From Coffea arabica (taxonomy: Eukaryota; Streptophyta; Magnoliopsida; Gentianales; Rubiaceae), in the NCBI RefSeq assembly GCF_036785885.1, contig NC_092312.1:25996001-26060000 (forward strand): DNA of 64,000 nt. Direction: 5' to 3'. The first letter of the stretch is position 1, and each line of letters starts with the position of its first letter. This document shows positions 26,874 to 44,539 of the stretch, in pieces. Below the pieces are notes generated by a model. That model was not told the DNA's origin. It ran no database searches and saw only the letters and a list, made by a program, of their open reading frames with translations. The translations under genes were made by a program, and so were the position numbers.

Positions 26874-28131
26874 ATGGCCAGCGCTCCACCCAATTTTGGA
26901 TTGAATTTAGATGATCCAGAGGATGCAAGGAGAGCCGCAACTGCTGTGTTGATTCTACAGTGGACAGTGGCACTTTCAAACCCATCAGGTTCCAAGGACA
27001 AGGCAGAGGGTCCACACGAGTGCCATGACTGGTGAGGGTTGGGTTCAGGATCTACTGGGAGGAAGGTGCATTAGGATGCTTAATAACATGCACATGAATG
27101 TGCTCACATTTATTCAACTATGCCGGATATTGCGAGAAGGTGGATATATTACTCAGGGCTCCTGTGATAAAGTGACTTTGGAGGAAAGCGTAGCAATTGC
27201 CTTATATGGTCTGAGCCATGATTTGACACAAAGAGTGCTAGGTGAACGATTCCAACATTCCACTGAGACAATTCATCGACACGTACGCCGCCTATGCCAG
27301 GCTTTAGTCCAATTAGCACCTATTGCACTCCGACATAGGGACACAGAGACTACTCATCCTCGGATTCGGAATAATAGACGATTTTATCCATGGTTTAAGG
27401 TACATGGCAGCATCTTAAAACTCGTAAGTTAAATTTATGACTAAAACCCATTCAAATTCAATGTTTAGGATTGCATTGGGGCTATTGATGGAACACATGT
27501 CTCGGCAAGCGTGTCAAGAGGGGAACAGGATGCCTTTCGTAACAGAAAAGGCACGCTTTCATAGAATGTTTTAGCTGCATGTGACCACGATATGAGGTTC
27601 GTATATGTCAGAGTTGGTTGGGAAGGAAGTGCCCATGATAGCCGTGTCTTAATGGATGCTATTTCCAATCCGGATGCAGCATTTCCTGTACCACCAGTTG
27701 GAAAATATTACGTGGTTGATGCAGCGTACAGACATATGCCAGGATTCATGGCCCCTTTCAAGAGTGGTCCAGGAGGGAAATCACAGACTGCCCAGAAAGG
27801 TGAATTTAATCGCTGCCATTCTTCGGTTCAGAATATAATAGAGAGGACATTTGGGGTATGGAAAATGAGATTCAAAATTTTGGATGGTCCAATGAAAAAC
27901 TATCCTATTGAGGCACAGAGGAACATTGTAGTGGCGTGCTGTGTACTGCACAATTTCATTAGGGAGATGCAGCCATACGACGTCTACTTGGCGAATGAAG
28001 CGAATATGGATGACGCACATACCGCAGGAGCTCAAATACCTCAATTGCACGTCACTCCAGAAGCACTCAATGATTGGAAGGAATTACGAAATGCAATGGC
28101 TGATCACATGTACCTTCACCGAAATGAATAG
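26874..28131 (+). pseudogene. PIF/Harbinger DDE transposase (HARBI1-like), broken
   Basis: ATG 26874 opens an N-terminal frame that loses phase before 27010. The correct frame resumes at VHTSAMTGEGWV and reads through 27399 (YGLSHDLTQRVLGERF, FYPWFK). A 69-bp intron (27400-27468) precedes DCIGAIDGTHV, with the first catalytic Asp. A TAG at 27562-27564 stands where relatives have Gln in the KGTLSQNVLA motif. After it the frame is open to 28131, with the second Asp in YYVVDAAYRHMPGF and the Glu in IIERTFGVWK. So the DDE triad is intact, but one frameshift and one nonsense codon prevent translation. Confidence 0.85.
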
Positions 28132-29384
28132 TATATGATTGCCATGCTTGATTTCCACGTAGCTCGAACTATTTTCAGTTGTATAATTTGAATCTTTTTT
28201 AATATTTGGGATTTTGACTTGGTAATGAACAAATTTAAGCCTTGTGGTCAAGGTTGGGTTAACGGATTCCTTTCCACTTGAGTTTTTGTAATATTTTCAC
28301 AATCTAAGGTGCTAATTATTTTATTATATCAAATTATTTGCATACAGGTGTGAGATTTTATGTGCAAGTGAAATATAAGAAAATCTCCATATGTCAAAAA
28401 AAAAATTTTTTTTTGGAACAAAATCACCATAAATTCTCACAAAATCTAAGGCCCAGCAAAGTTGCTTTAAGGTGATGATTAAAGGAGTTAATTAATACCT
28501 TCTTAGTCCTTGGATGCATAGCATTGATACCTCGAATGCGAACAAGGGGAAAAGCAACTTGGCCTCCGGATTGGAAAAAATGTAATCATTATTTTGATGC
28601 AGTAATATAGAGCACAATTTTTGGATATAGGGAAAAAAAATTTAGGGAGGGATTTTTTTTTTTAAGTTATAAAAAAAAGTTTTAAAAATTAAAAAATTGC
28701 TACAGTAAAGTTTTTAAAAAATTGCTACAGTAAAGTTTTTAATACAGTAAGTTTTTTCTACTACTTCTACAGTGATCTACAGTAAAATTTTAGATAAATT
28801 TCAAAAAACTCAGGTTCCAAACGGACCCTCAATTCGCTTGAAATAATCCAGGAAATAACGAAGCTACTGAGGAAAATTCAATACTTCCACTTTTTCCTAA
28901 CATCCGAGGGAAGATAGAATGCTAAAAGGCAAGGAAGGAAAAGTCAAAGAAAGCAACTCCTAACTGCTCCTGACATGCGCAGGAGAGGTCCTAATCAAAA
29001 GCCTGAAAGGAAAAATCAAAAGCCAAGCTAAAGGTAGTGCTTGTCCTCTGCACTCCCTATTTCGTATCTAGTAGTCCTCGATGCTACTGTGCGGCGTCCG
29101 CCCGCCAGCCGAAGAAGACTCCAGCCCTTTTCTTTTTTAATGCTGTCTTCCGCCAAATTACCAAGAAAGGTCGCAGCTTGATATTCTAAAAATGGCCCTG
29201 AATACCTATTACTTAAACTCTTTTTTGATAATTGTCAAATTAGCATTTGTTATAATATTTTCATTCTATTCTCTGAAATATATGTCAAATACTAAAAGTG
29301 AGTAGAATCCATCAATTAATCCGCATCGGATCAGGTAATGGGAAAAATTAATAATAAAATAAATGATAAAATTGCACCCTATCA

Positions 29385-29935
29385 GCTACCTTCCACATTT
29401 TTGGTAATATCTTGCCAATGTCTTTGTAAACCCTCCAACGCTTGAATCTAATCCCTTGTGTGAACAATCATTTTGTTTTTGGACATGCAAATAATAATAA
29501 TAATGTAGACATCAGATTAAAAGTAAAAAAGAAATTTTCCACAGCACAGTAAAAAGATAGCAATTGTGCATGCTTATGTCAATTTTTTACGTGTCAACTT
29601 GCCAAACTAGTTTTGTGTAACATTTCACACTAAAAGTTTTATCACGTTAAGTTCTTTCATAGGGCTTCGCCATATTTAATTTTTAATTTGTACATATTAG
29701 GTATATGATTCATATATATGTTCTTGATTTTGCTTCCACTAGCAAGTTGAGTTTGGACATTTCAGGCTAATTTAGACTCCAAGAGTTTATTATAGAATAA
29801 GCACTCAAATTGCTGTATCCCTGCCTTAAATATTCATGCCTTTAAGCTATTCCATGTAGTACGAAAGAACAACATTTGAAGATGGACAAAGGCCAAGTAT
29901 ATGTTGAGAGTTATTATATAACAACTCATAGATAT
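29385..29935 (+). pseudogene. GH1 relic: intron 1 and exon 2 of a lost beta-glucosidase
   Basis: The sequence aligns with GH1-4 from just after the exon 1 donor (GCTACCTT..CACTTTTTTGG) through the intron (CAAGTTGAGT(C/T)TGGACATTTCAGG, CAAATTGCT(A/G)TATCCCT) into exon 2. Exon 2 starts at 29860 (YERTTFEDGQRPSIC), hits a TGA at 29905-29907, and has a small indel and no clear donor. Exons 1 and 3-13 are gone: LTR sequence abuts on the left and gypsy gag on the right. It has neither the 3.1 kb LTR insertion nor most of the MITE of GH1-4 intron 1, so it records the older state of that intron. Confidence 0.85.
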
Positions 29936-30723
29936 CCACTCTCTTGCCCCGAATTTCCTTTTGTTAAAGAGTTAATAGATAGCAAGTTACAGAGACCAGC
30001 AAATTCTTTCGGGGTCTTGTCTCCAATGTAATCTCCAGCTGCAATATCCACCATATTTTGAGTTGTTAAAGTCAACCAATTATAGAAAATGACACTTGCA
30101 AGGTCAGAGAGTATTGGTGTAAGGAGGCGGGTGCACCGATCAAGTAATAGTTTGAAATGCTCCCAGGCTCCTTGCATTGACTTTTCTTCTATCCGTGAAA
30201 ATGTGCAAATCTTATTCTTTAATGTGCGAATCTTATTCTTTAAATTGATGGTCTTCTGAGATGAATAACAATTGGTCATAAAATTGTTGTGAACATCTTC
30301 ATATGTTCTCGAACAGCCTTCAAGTAGATTAAATAGTCAAGACTTTGCACGATCTTTGAGACAATGTGGAAAGCACAATATCCTTAAATTACCTCTAAAA
30401 CGCCATTCAAAAGGAAGGTTTGGACCACCAAGTAAAATTCCCTGATGAAAGAGTGGATCCTTATTAACCAAGCCATTGATGACAAGCAGCATGTTAAAAT
30501 GAACCATTTTTAGCTCATAGTTCCTCATCCTATCACTCAGGCGAATGCAATGAGGAGATGCTACTATCACAGAACGTTGGATTTCCCTGAAACAAAATCT
30601 AATAGGTAGTGGCACTACTTGCTGTTGATTACTACCATTATTCCTATTCTTTTTTGCCATTTCGGATTTGTCTGAACTACCCGGTTCACTGAACCCTACG
30701 GTAACAAGAATCCCAAGTGACAA
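29936..30723 (-). pseudogene. Athila-like gypsy gag, degenerate
   Basis: The minus-strand frames 30723-30337 and 30279-29936 are two pieces of a capsid domain. The first has FRGNLRILCFPHCLKDRAKS. The second has NCYSSQKTINLKNKI, then EKSMQGAWEHFKLLLDRC, IFYNWL, QNMVDIAAGDYIGDKTPKEF. This matches the plant gypsy pattern FPFSLKDKAKxW, ESLYEAWERFK, FYNGL, DAAAGG, KTPEEA. A gap and frame change separate the two. It lies 5' of the GH1 relic in element orientation and may have belonged to the same family as the integrase fragment at 19767-19934. Confidence 0.7.
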
Positions 30724-30922
30724 TTGCTACAAAGCTTATTTCTACAAATGAGTTTGTTTCCTCAAATACTTTGCAGTTTTCTCAACTTCAGAATCAAACA
30801 CCCAGCCACGCTGTTGGAACAGTGTTATCAACTAGGTACCAAAGCAAAAAAAAAATCAAAAATAAAAGTAAAGAACTAAAAATGAAAAAATAAAAATAAC
30901 TAAAGTAGAAAAATTAAGCGTC

Positions 30923-30940
30923 GTCTTGGCAATAGCACCA
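30923..30940 (-). other. Degenerate primer-binding site of the gypsy element
   Basis: The minus strand reads TGGTGCTATTGCCAAGAC, close to the TGGCGCCGTTGCCGGGGA type used by Athila/Tat elements. It lies between the gag relic and the presumed LTR, as expected. Confidence 0.5.
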
Positions 30941-30946
30941 ACAACA

Positions 30947-32210
30947 TGATCGACTATTTCTACAAGTGCGTAGAGTCGATCATAATAATAATGCACTTGA
31001 AGTATTCTAGGGTCGAACCCATGGGACGAGTCAATTTTCTCTACCTTACTTATTCCAGAAAATAATAAAACTCAAATTCAAAGAGATTTTAATATATAAC
31101 TAAAAAATATAAATAAATAATCAGCGCAAATTAAATAAAGTTGAGAAAACAGTTGGCAAGAGATTAAGGTTCAAATTTTTATTTAGATTTTGAGTTAATT
31201 ATCTAGTTATTTTCTTATCATGCCGAGAACGTATCTCACAAAGGTATTTTAGATTATCTCTAAATATATCTAAATTATGCCCAAATATATTTCACATCTC
31301 TCTTAAGATTACAAGTATTTAATTGAACCCTTTAAGATCTAAGGTCATATAATTATGTCATACAAATTCTAACCCACTCTCATGATTAGACTAGTACATG
31401 GTTATATATCCCTTCTCAGTTTAGTAGAAGGCTTAAGTTGCATATCTATGGTGACCAAACATAAACTTGTAATTATATCAAATCAGATAAATCAAGGCAA
31501 CATCAATTATTTAACTAAAATAAATAATCAATACTCTTTCACAAAATTCTAACCCTGGCTATAAATTAGTTCATCATAATTGTAAGAGTAAACAAGAATT
31601 CAAGATTAGATAATACAAAACTTAGAATAGAGTTTCTCAATTGATGGCATCTCTAAATCCCATGCCTTGATCTCTAAGTTTGAATCTTGAATCTCTAAAG
31701 CAAGCCCTAAAACTAATGGTAGACAAGTGTTTCCTCTTAAGAATGTGTAAGTACTATGCATAGTTTACTAAAGTCCCAGTTGAATCCCCGAAAGAATAGG
31801 ATTCTTAAAACTGAAGAAAAATGAGTTTGCGCAAAGTGTGGCGCTACTTCCAATGATAAGTCCAGCGCGGGTCATTGATTACTCCAGTTTGGTAGACAAA
31901 CACAGTTGCAGTGTCCAACATTAACTTCGACAACAGACATGGATGCGTGCATGAATCCACAAGGATCCATCCACGGATCTTCCATAAATCAGCAGCCTTC
32001 GTTTCTTCTTCATTTCTTCTTGCTCTGTCGCCCCTTCACTCAATACATCTTATCAAGATTGGTTCATTTTCTCTCAAATTAAGCTATTCACCTGTTAGAA
32101 TAACATATGATCAAAATTAAGTAGTTTCTATTCAAGTAGAGCTCAAAAATCACCCTTAGCTAACAATTTAGTGAATTTACACGTGAATGTGCTACACTTT
32201 ATACCCATCA
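30947..32210 (-). repeat. Probable LTR of the gag-bearing gypsy element
   Basis: A non-coding stretch starting TGATCGAC just outside the primer-binding site and ending CCCATCA. It contains TAGGGTCGAACCCATGGGAC, similar in style to the LTRs at 19935 and 45445. Only one copy is in the window, so the ends rest on TG/CA dinucleotides and position alone. Confidence 0.45.
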
Positions 32211-32324
32211 AAAAGGCAGAATTTGTTGCATATATATCAAGAGCTAAATCCCTTCGGCTGTCTCTTCAGCAAATCTCTATTAATGATTCAGTGCATGTTT
32301 TAACAGGAAAAAAAAAAAAAGAAC

Positions 32325-34530
32325 CACAAGAAGGTTTATGACTCCATGTCACGTCTACCTTCTTCCGTAATTCGCATGATTCACATGTATTCAATGTTTT
32401 AAAACTCGGACCGTTAAATGAACCGGTGAAGTAAAAGGGTCGAGGTTCAACCGGTCGGACCGGTTCAACCCCGGTTCAATAAATAAATAAATAAATAAAT
32501 TATATATATATACACATATACACACACATACCTATGCACAGAAAATAATCCTAGTCTTGTAATAATTGCCAAAACTAAAATATACACCTAGTGTTAATAA
32601 TGGTTAACATTTTCTTTCTTCTCAAACTTCTACCTAAAATCCGAGACCAGAAATTCCCTTCATGTTGAATCATAAGTAAATTACAGGTAAATACCAAGAA
32701 CTATTAGCAAAATTCAAGGTAGAGTTAATACCCAAAGAAACAAGAACAAAAACAAACAGCCAGGTAGACAGCAGCTTAGTACATGGAGGCCTAATGGCTA
32801 ATTAAGAATTATGTAAATTGCTCAATCATAGGTAAGTCAGATATTTCTTTGTCCATGCATGTTAAAACTAGGTGAGATGCGGTGGCATGTGGAGGATTAT
32901 GCTATTGCATCATTCTGCGTTTGCATCCAAGTGGAAATATTCTTAATGAAACAAATGATTGCGAAAGGTCAAACATAGCCAACTAGCATCTACTTGGTTC
33001 TTTCTTGAAGAGTGCCTTTCATAGTTTCAGTTAAAGAATCAATCATATGAGATTGGCAGCTCTTAGTTCTGTTCTTTCTTATTCCAAATTCTTTTACTGC
33101 CTCATTCAATTGAATCCCTCTGCAATCTCCTAATGGACCAAAAGAACGAAAATGCTACTACCAATTTTTAGACAACAAAGAGAGAAACACTGCAACAGCC
33201 AACGAGCTCATCACTGCAACGTGCAACAAAGCCAACTAACGAGCCTTCAAGCCAGCAATAAGATAAAAAAAAAACCCACTGATTCAGTCTCCACAATAAG
33301 ATAATAGATTAACCCACTGATTCACCTTTGCTACAATCTTCAAGCCAGACAACAAAGCCAATTAACGAGTGAAAAAAAAATTGCAGGACAAACTGATCAG
33401 CTTATCTAATTTGAGGACAAACCAAAAAAAATACCTTTTCTAATTTGAGGACAAACCAGATCTTTTGTGAAATTAAACTAAATAAGAGGGTGGTGGTGAA
33501 GCCGTGAAGGTGAAACCAGATCTTACCTGAAAATGAGCTACGAGGATCAAACTCATCAAAACCATCATCTTGCTTCTGATCAGCAACTGAAGGTGGTGGT
33601 GAAGCCGTGAAGGTGAAGCAGGGGCAGGCTATGGAGGAAGATTGTTGGCTGAAAAACAAAAGGGCGAAGCGGCGGCGAAGCAAAGGAAGAAGAGTAGAAG
33701 ACCGAATGAAGATTGAAAAGTGAACTAAAGAATAGGTTTAGATAATTTCGGTCAAAATTCAATCAATTTTGCCCAAAATTAAAAAACCGCGGTTCACGGT
33801 TCGATTCAGATTTAACGGTTTGAACGGTTTTTTACGGGTTTGACCGATTTTTGAACCAAGTCAACATAAGTAATGAACCGGACCGGACACATGACCGGGT
33901 CGCGGTCGAACCGGTCGGACCGGCCGGTCCGGTCCGGGTTTGAAAACATTACTATTTGCCAATGAAGCCATCCTCTACTGCAGCAAATAGAATTAATTGA
34001 TAAAAATAGACTATTGGAACTAGAAACCTTGCTAAGCTTTAAAATGCATTAATGACCTCAATTGATAGGTATATCTGATCACTGATTGTGCAGGTGATTC
34101 ACGTGTAAGCTAGACAGTTATTTCAGAATTTTAAAAATTGGATATAATTAACTTTGAGTGATTTTTTGCCTCCAAAATAAAAAATTTAACCAAATACAAC
34201 TTGAAAACTTTTAAGGGTCTGTCAAATGAGGACAGAGCAATCATTAAAACGTAATTCAGGTGTGAAATTTTTTTAAAAAATAAATTTAACTAGTAAAAGT
34301 GTATAAATATAAGAGAGAATAATATTTAGTAACTTGTGTGCATTTACATGGTATATTAGTGTGATTTAGATACATTAATGAGTGCCCATTACGTACTTGT
34401 TAGAAAATCGAATTTTATTAAGTAGAAATTTCATCTACAATCAATTATTTCTCTTATATTAGTTTACTAAAATAAATGTTATGTTTGACATGTAATGAAT
34501 TAGTTTGTTTGGCTATCAATAAGCCACCTT
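32325..34530 (+). repeat. Extra copy of the GH1 5' flank, interrupted by a TIR element
   Basis: Blocks at 32335-32392 and 33951-34530 (GGTTTATGACTCC, ATTGATAAAAAT.G..TATTGGAAC, TTGCTAAG, TTTGACATGTAATG) recur in the GH1-2 upstream region (34545-34920). They occur again downstream of GH1-3 and upstream of GH1-4 (54450-54840). So a GH1 upstream region has been duplicated in tandem and no gene body remains between the copies. Confidence 0.65.
32393..33950. mobile_element. 1.56 kb TIR element with GC-rich CCGGTCCGG ends, non-autonomous
   Basis: The left end is AATGTTTTAAAACTCGGACCG and the right end is the complement of AATGTTTTCAAACCCGGACCG. Dense CCGGT/ACCGG palindromes lie inside both ends (32430-32475 and 33875-33935). 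The interior is AT-rich, with a tandem-like pair of GGTGGTGGTGAAGCCGTGAA at about 33490 and 33593. No transposase. It interrupts a GH1 flank duplicate, so it is an insertion, but I could not read a clean target duplication. Confidence 0.65.
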
Positions 34531-35441
34531 CCATTTCAGACTCGGAAGCTTTATGACTCCCGATCACGGCTAGGTTCCCACTTGTCCGCGTGATTCATTT
34601 GCAATTCTCCGATGGAGCCTTCCTCCGTTATAGCAGTACTACTAATTGATAAAAATTGTTTATTGGAACAAGAAAACTTGCTAAGATTGGTATATTTCAT
34701 CATTGTATATTTGTATATGTAGTTGTTTCACACGTAAACTAAACAATGGATTGAGAACTATTGAAATCAAATTTGAGTAAATACTGATCTCAAAGAAAAA
34801 TAAAGTGCTCTGACCAAATGCAAGTTGGCAAATTTTTAATTAGAAATTTCATCTAGAATCAGTAATATCTCTTTTTCAGAAGAGATCGGTAAAGTAAAGT
34901 TGATGTTTGGCATGCGATACAATTACTTTGACTGACTGACTAAATAAGTGGATTTACTTACCTCAATCTGTAGATTTTTTGCTTTGTATAACTCGAAAAT
35001 ATCATATAGCAAGATACGCTACCATATCGGAAAAGTCTTTCCAAATAAGTATGCAATTGATATGCGGAACAAAAAAACTTAAAGACGGGACACTCCTCCT
35101 ACCAAAAACTAGCCATATATATACATATACTAATAATTATTATTATCTCTTATATTTATATACTTTCTTTATTTATTCTTACCTATCCTCCATTGTATTT
35201 ATTTATTTTTTCTAATTAATCTTATATTTTTAAAAATATAATATATGAAATATATCTTAACGAATGCTCAAAGGGCATCTGTTACACACGAGAATAATCA
35301 ATGTTTTACTTGATTGCAAATTTTTGCATACTTCGGGCATGTGAAAGCACCCAACTGCCAACTGAGCAGATAATTAGTGCACAATTATTCTACTGAAATT
35401 GCTTTAAAATGTAGACAAGCATGTGAGATTGCTTTGCGCTC
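34531..35441 (+). other. 5' flank of GH1-2
   Basis: AT-rich, with no gene. It is homologous to 33951-34530 and to the upstream region of GH1-4 (about 54450-54900), including TTTACTTACCTCAAT(C/T)TGTAGATTT near 34950. Confidence 0.6.
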
Positions 35442-35449
35442 TATTTAAA
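35442..35449 (+). promoter_or_regulatory. Probable TATA box of GH1-2
   Basis: TATTTAAA lies 38 bases upstream of the GH1-2 ATG, within CTCTATTTAAAGGATT. GH1-4 has the aligned but weaker TCTATTTGAAGGATT at 55201-55215. The leader would be very short. Confidence 0.5.
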
Positions 35450-35487
35450 GGATTTACAAAATAAATCTTACCAATACCGAGCTACAT

Positions 35488-41799
<6,312 letters not shown>

Positions 41800-42247
41800 T
41801 ATAATCAATTGCAAATATTGAGCCCTGTTTGGCATTCCAAAATAATGTCCCTGCAAGTAGCAAGGCTTCGACAGGCTTGTGTTATTTACTTGGTTGTCCA
41901 TGTCGAAAAAGATTATGCATAGTTATAAGCTATGTAAACTTTGTGATAAATTAAAACTTTGTGCCAAAAGTTCTGTATTACTACTTGAGAGGTTTGAAAT
42001 TCTGTCTAACTCTCAAATGAAAATAACAGTTTAGTAATCAAATTCAGTTAAGTTGTTGATGTTTGATGTGGTAGTTGTTTTGAAATTGCGAAGCGCAATG
42101 TTTGGATTGAAAACGAAAAAGCCAATTGTGGTTAAGTGAATATACAAAAAGCTCTCCGTAATTTTCAAACATACAATCCAACACCTCGTAGTTTAAACTA
42201 AATTGAAAATGTGACGCAGATCTCAAAACTAATTTGGGTAGATGAGA

Positions 42248-42289
<42 letters not shown>

Positions 42290-43039
42290 ATAAAATGCAG
42301 AAAGCCCGTCATTAAGTCAACTTACAAGAAAATCCATTGTGGCTTCAAAAAATATAATATCATCCCTTTCACACATAAACGGTTGTTCTGGTTTGGTTAA
42401 TATCTATATATGGGATAACACTCAAATCACAAAAAAAAATCCACAATCATTCATTGTACACGCAAAGTGCAACATCTCTTTTGATGACTTTTTTATCTAC
42501 ATAATTTTTACTTTTGCTTTTTGTGAACATTCACAAATCTTATACTGGTATCATAGGATCTAATTCTGCTGCCCACTCGAAAGTTTGAGAAAAATATAAG
42601 CAACTATTTTGCAAAATTTTCCTTCATTACATAAAAAAAAAAGTTTTAAAATTCTTACTTTAATTTCTTAAAAAGACCCATGGCTAATTGCTCAAAATAT
42701 CAATGAAAAAAAAAGTGGTGCAAATGTTGGTCTCGAACTATGCCTAAGCACGGCAGCCCTGAAAAATTTTTTTAATCTCGTACACTGTCTGGCTAACTCA
42801 GGATCAGGCCAAAAAAAAAGCTTAAAAAAAGGTACTTTAAGCTTTTTTTTTTTTTTTTCTTTTTCGAGAAAGCGGTCTCCTGCCAGGCTAACTAAGCACA
42901 GCGGTGGTGATACTTTTTTCTAAAAAACAAAAAGTACGCCTGCCACAATTTTTTTGTTGCAGAATCTTGTATGGCGAGAAAATTGCTCCTGCCATGGCTT
43001 GCTCTTCACATGGCACATGTAATCATCGCTTGTAACTAT
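41800..43039. other. 3' flank of GH1-2 and spacer
   Basis: No gene. The first 250 bases resemble the GH1-3 3' flank (GCAAGGCTTCGACAGGC.., CTACTTGAGAGG.TTGAAATTCTGTC). An (AT)n tract lies at 42250-42286, followed by low-complexity T- and A-rich runs. Confidence 0.6.
42250..42286. repeat. (TA)n microsatellite
   Basis: About 18 TA units between GH1-2 and GH1-3. Confidence 0.9.
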
Positions 43040-44064
43040 ACCTGACAATTGAACGGGTTTTGGCGAGTTTTGGGCGGATTATATTGAATTTTTATTTAAA
43101 TGAATTACATCCAATCTGTCCTAACTTTAGATTGGGTTAATTTTCGATTGAGTCATATTGAGTTATCTCAAATTCATGATCCAAATATAACCCAATATAT
43201 TAATTAATAGATTTTGATACATAAACTCTCTCTCAAACACATTTTTACATACAAAAAAAAAAAGTTCACACATATAAACACATTTTCACATAAATAGACA
43301 TATTTTCACACACTAAAACACTCACAAATACAAACACACATCCACTTTTTAAGCTCTTTTGAAATACGTTATTTTTACACATACAAACACACTAAAATAC
43401 ACACTACTACTTGGATGAACTCATTATTTTTTTATACAAGTAAGAATTTTCAAACTGGGTATAGGTTTGGTCCAAATTAAGATACCGAAGCAACAATTTT
43501 TGGTCCAAGTTGCATACAGCAACAATTTGCAGGGATTTTTAGCTGATCAAATCTGGCTTCAATATAGTCTAGGATGCATATTAATATTAGGATGTCACCA
43601 TGATGATTAAAGCTGTACGCCTGAAAGAATGTAAAAAAAAATCCAATTTTTAATATGATATGATATGATGTCTGCAATTATTACTTCGTAACAATTCACA
43701 AATTGCAAATAATACTATGCTAATATGTATACATTATAGAATCAAGCCACAAAATAGGAAGCCAACTATAGATAAGACTTGGACAAGTCTGCCGAACAAA
43801 ACTTTGGCCGGGGGATGTTTTGCTTGATCCAACATTTGGCTTCATTACATAGTCGCCGGTCCTCTCTTGTTTCTTGATTTTAATTTGTTTATTTGTCTTT
43901 TTAACTTAAGTTGGGTAATGGATGTTCAACACAAATATCCAAACTGTCCAAAATATATATGAATTTTTATTACTCAATCCAAAATTTACCCAATACCCAA
44001 CTTATACAACCCAACATCTCAAATTAGTGGATGAGTTGTTAGGTTTTGGGCAAAATTGTCAGGT
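43040..44064. mobile_element. Possible 1.0 kb TIR element
   Basis: The left end ACCTGACAATTGAACGGGTT and the inverted right end ACCTGACAATTTTGCCCAA share 11 bases exactly. The interior has mirrored runs about lines such as CCCAATA and ACCCAAC. No coding frame, and I could not read a target duplication. Confidence 0.4.
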
Positions 44065-44360
44065 CTACTTGTAAGTAATTTGGCTGGTATTAATTAGCGT
44101 AGCTGTTATACCTCCTTTATGTTCACATTTTGGCATTTTTTTGCTCGTTGTCCTATTTAGGTTTAACTGGCTTTCTTTTATTTCTTTTGTTTTTAAATTT
44201 TCTTGAGTGGTGTTTTTTCTTTTCTTAATTATTAATCCGAAAAGAACATGCTATGGTATGATTAAAACACCTAGACATCATATATTTTTAAAATTAAAAA
44301 ATGGTTTTGCTTCATTTCCCCTTTGGTAGTATGTCATAAGAGGAAGGGATGAAACGTTAA

Positions 44361-44539
44361 AGGTTTGTTTGGATTGCTTCATATTTCCCCAATTTTATTT
44401 GCTTACATCATCTTTACAATTTTCAATACACTTTTTTATCTTCCCAATATCTTTTTATCTCACATACATCACATCACAAAAAGTGCTACAGTAAAAATAT
44501 CCCAAATAATCCCAAATAACTTACAATCCAAACAGACCC
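44361..44539. mobile_element. MITE with GTTTGGATTG ends
   Basis: Left AGGTTTGTTTGGATTGC and right inverted GGGTCTGTTTGGATTGT. The interior has CACATCACAAAAAGTGCTACAGTA. About 180 bp, no coding. Confidence 0.65.

Larger units (their letters stand above)
23252..28828 (+). mobile_element. PIF/Harbinger DNA transposon, 5.6 kb, degenerate
   Basis: The ends are imperfect inverted repeats, GGCCCTGATTGGAACCT and the complement of AGGTTCCAAACGGACCC. They are flanked by a 3-bp TCA duplication (23249-23251 and 28829-28831). The sister LTR has the uninterrupted site (TTCAATTCG), proving the insertion. It encodes the two expected proteins, a Myb/SANT-like ORF and a DDE transposase, both with stops. The first 2.1 kb (23252-25432) and 28132-28828 are non-coding. 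The latter includes short repeats such as TGCTACAGTAAAGTTTTTAA near 28699 and 28721. Confidence 0.9.
19935..29384 (-). mobile_element. Non-autonomous LTR element with 1.4 kb LTRs and a 1.06 kb internal region, interrupted by PIF/Harbinger
   Basis: Two related LTRs flank a short non-coding interior: 19935-21350, and 22407-29384 minus its insertion. The termini are TGACA(G/A)GG-type and CACCCTATCA. On the minus strand, a primer-binding-like TGGCGCC (complement at 22395-22401) follows the right LTR. A polypurine tract GGTGTGGGGGGGAAT (complement at 21351-21365) precedes the left LTR, fixing minus orientation. The interior has no gag or pol, so it depends on a partner, like LARD or TRIM elements. 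The outer flanks differ: gypsy integrase on the left and GH1 intron on the right. There is no target-site duplication, so the two ends probably came from different insertions. Confidence 0.8.
22407..29384 (-). repeat. Right LTR (5' LTR), split by a PIF/Harbinger element
   Basis: LTR sequence is at 22407-23251 and 28829-29384. Removing 23252-28828 and one TCA leaves about 1,398 bp that aligns with the left LTR. It ends in CACCCTATCA at 29384, directly against GH1 intron sequence. Confidence 0.82.

Noticed and set aside
33402..33762. Frames repeating HLHGFTTT as a repeat protein
   Set aside because: The repetition is a DNA-level duplication inside a TIR element with no intact frame.
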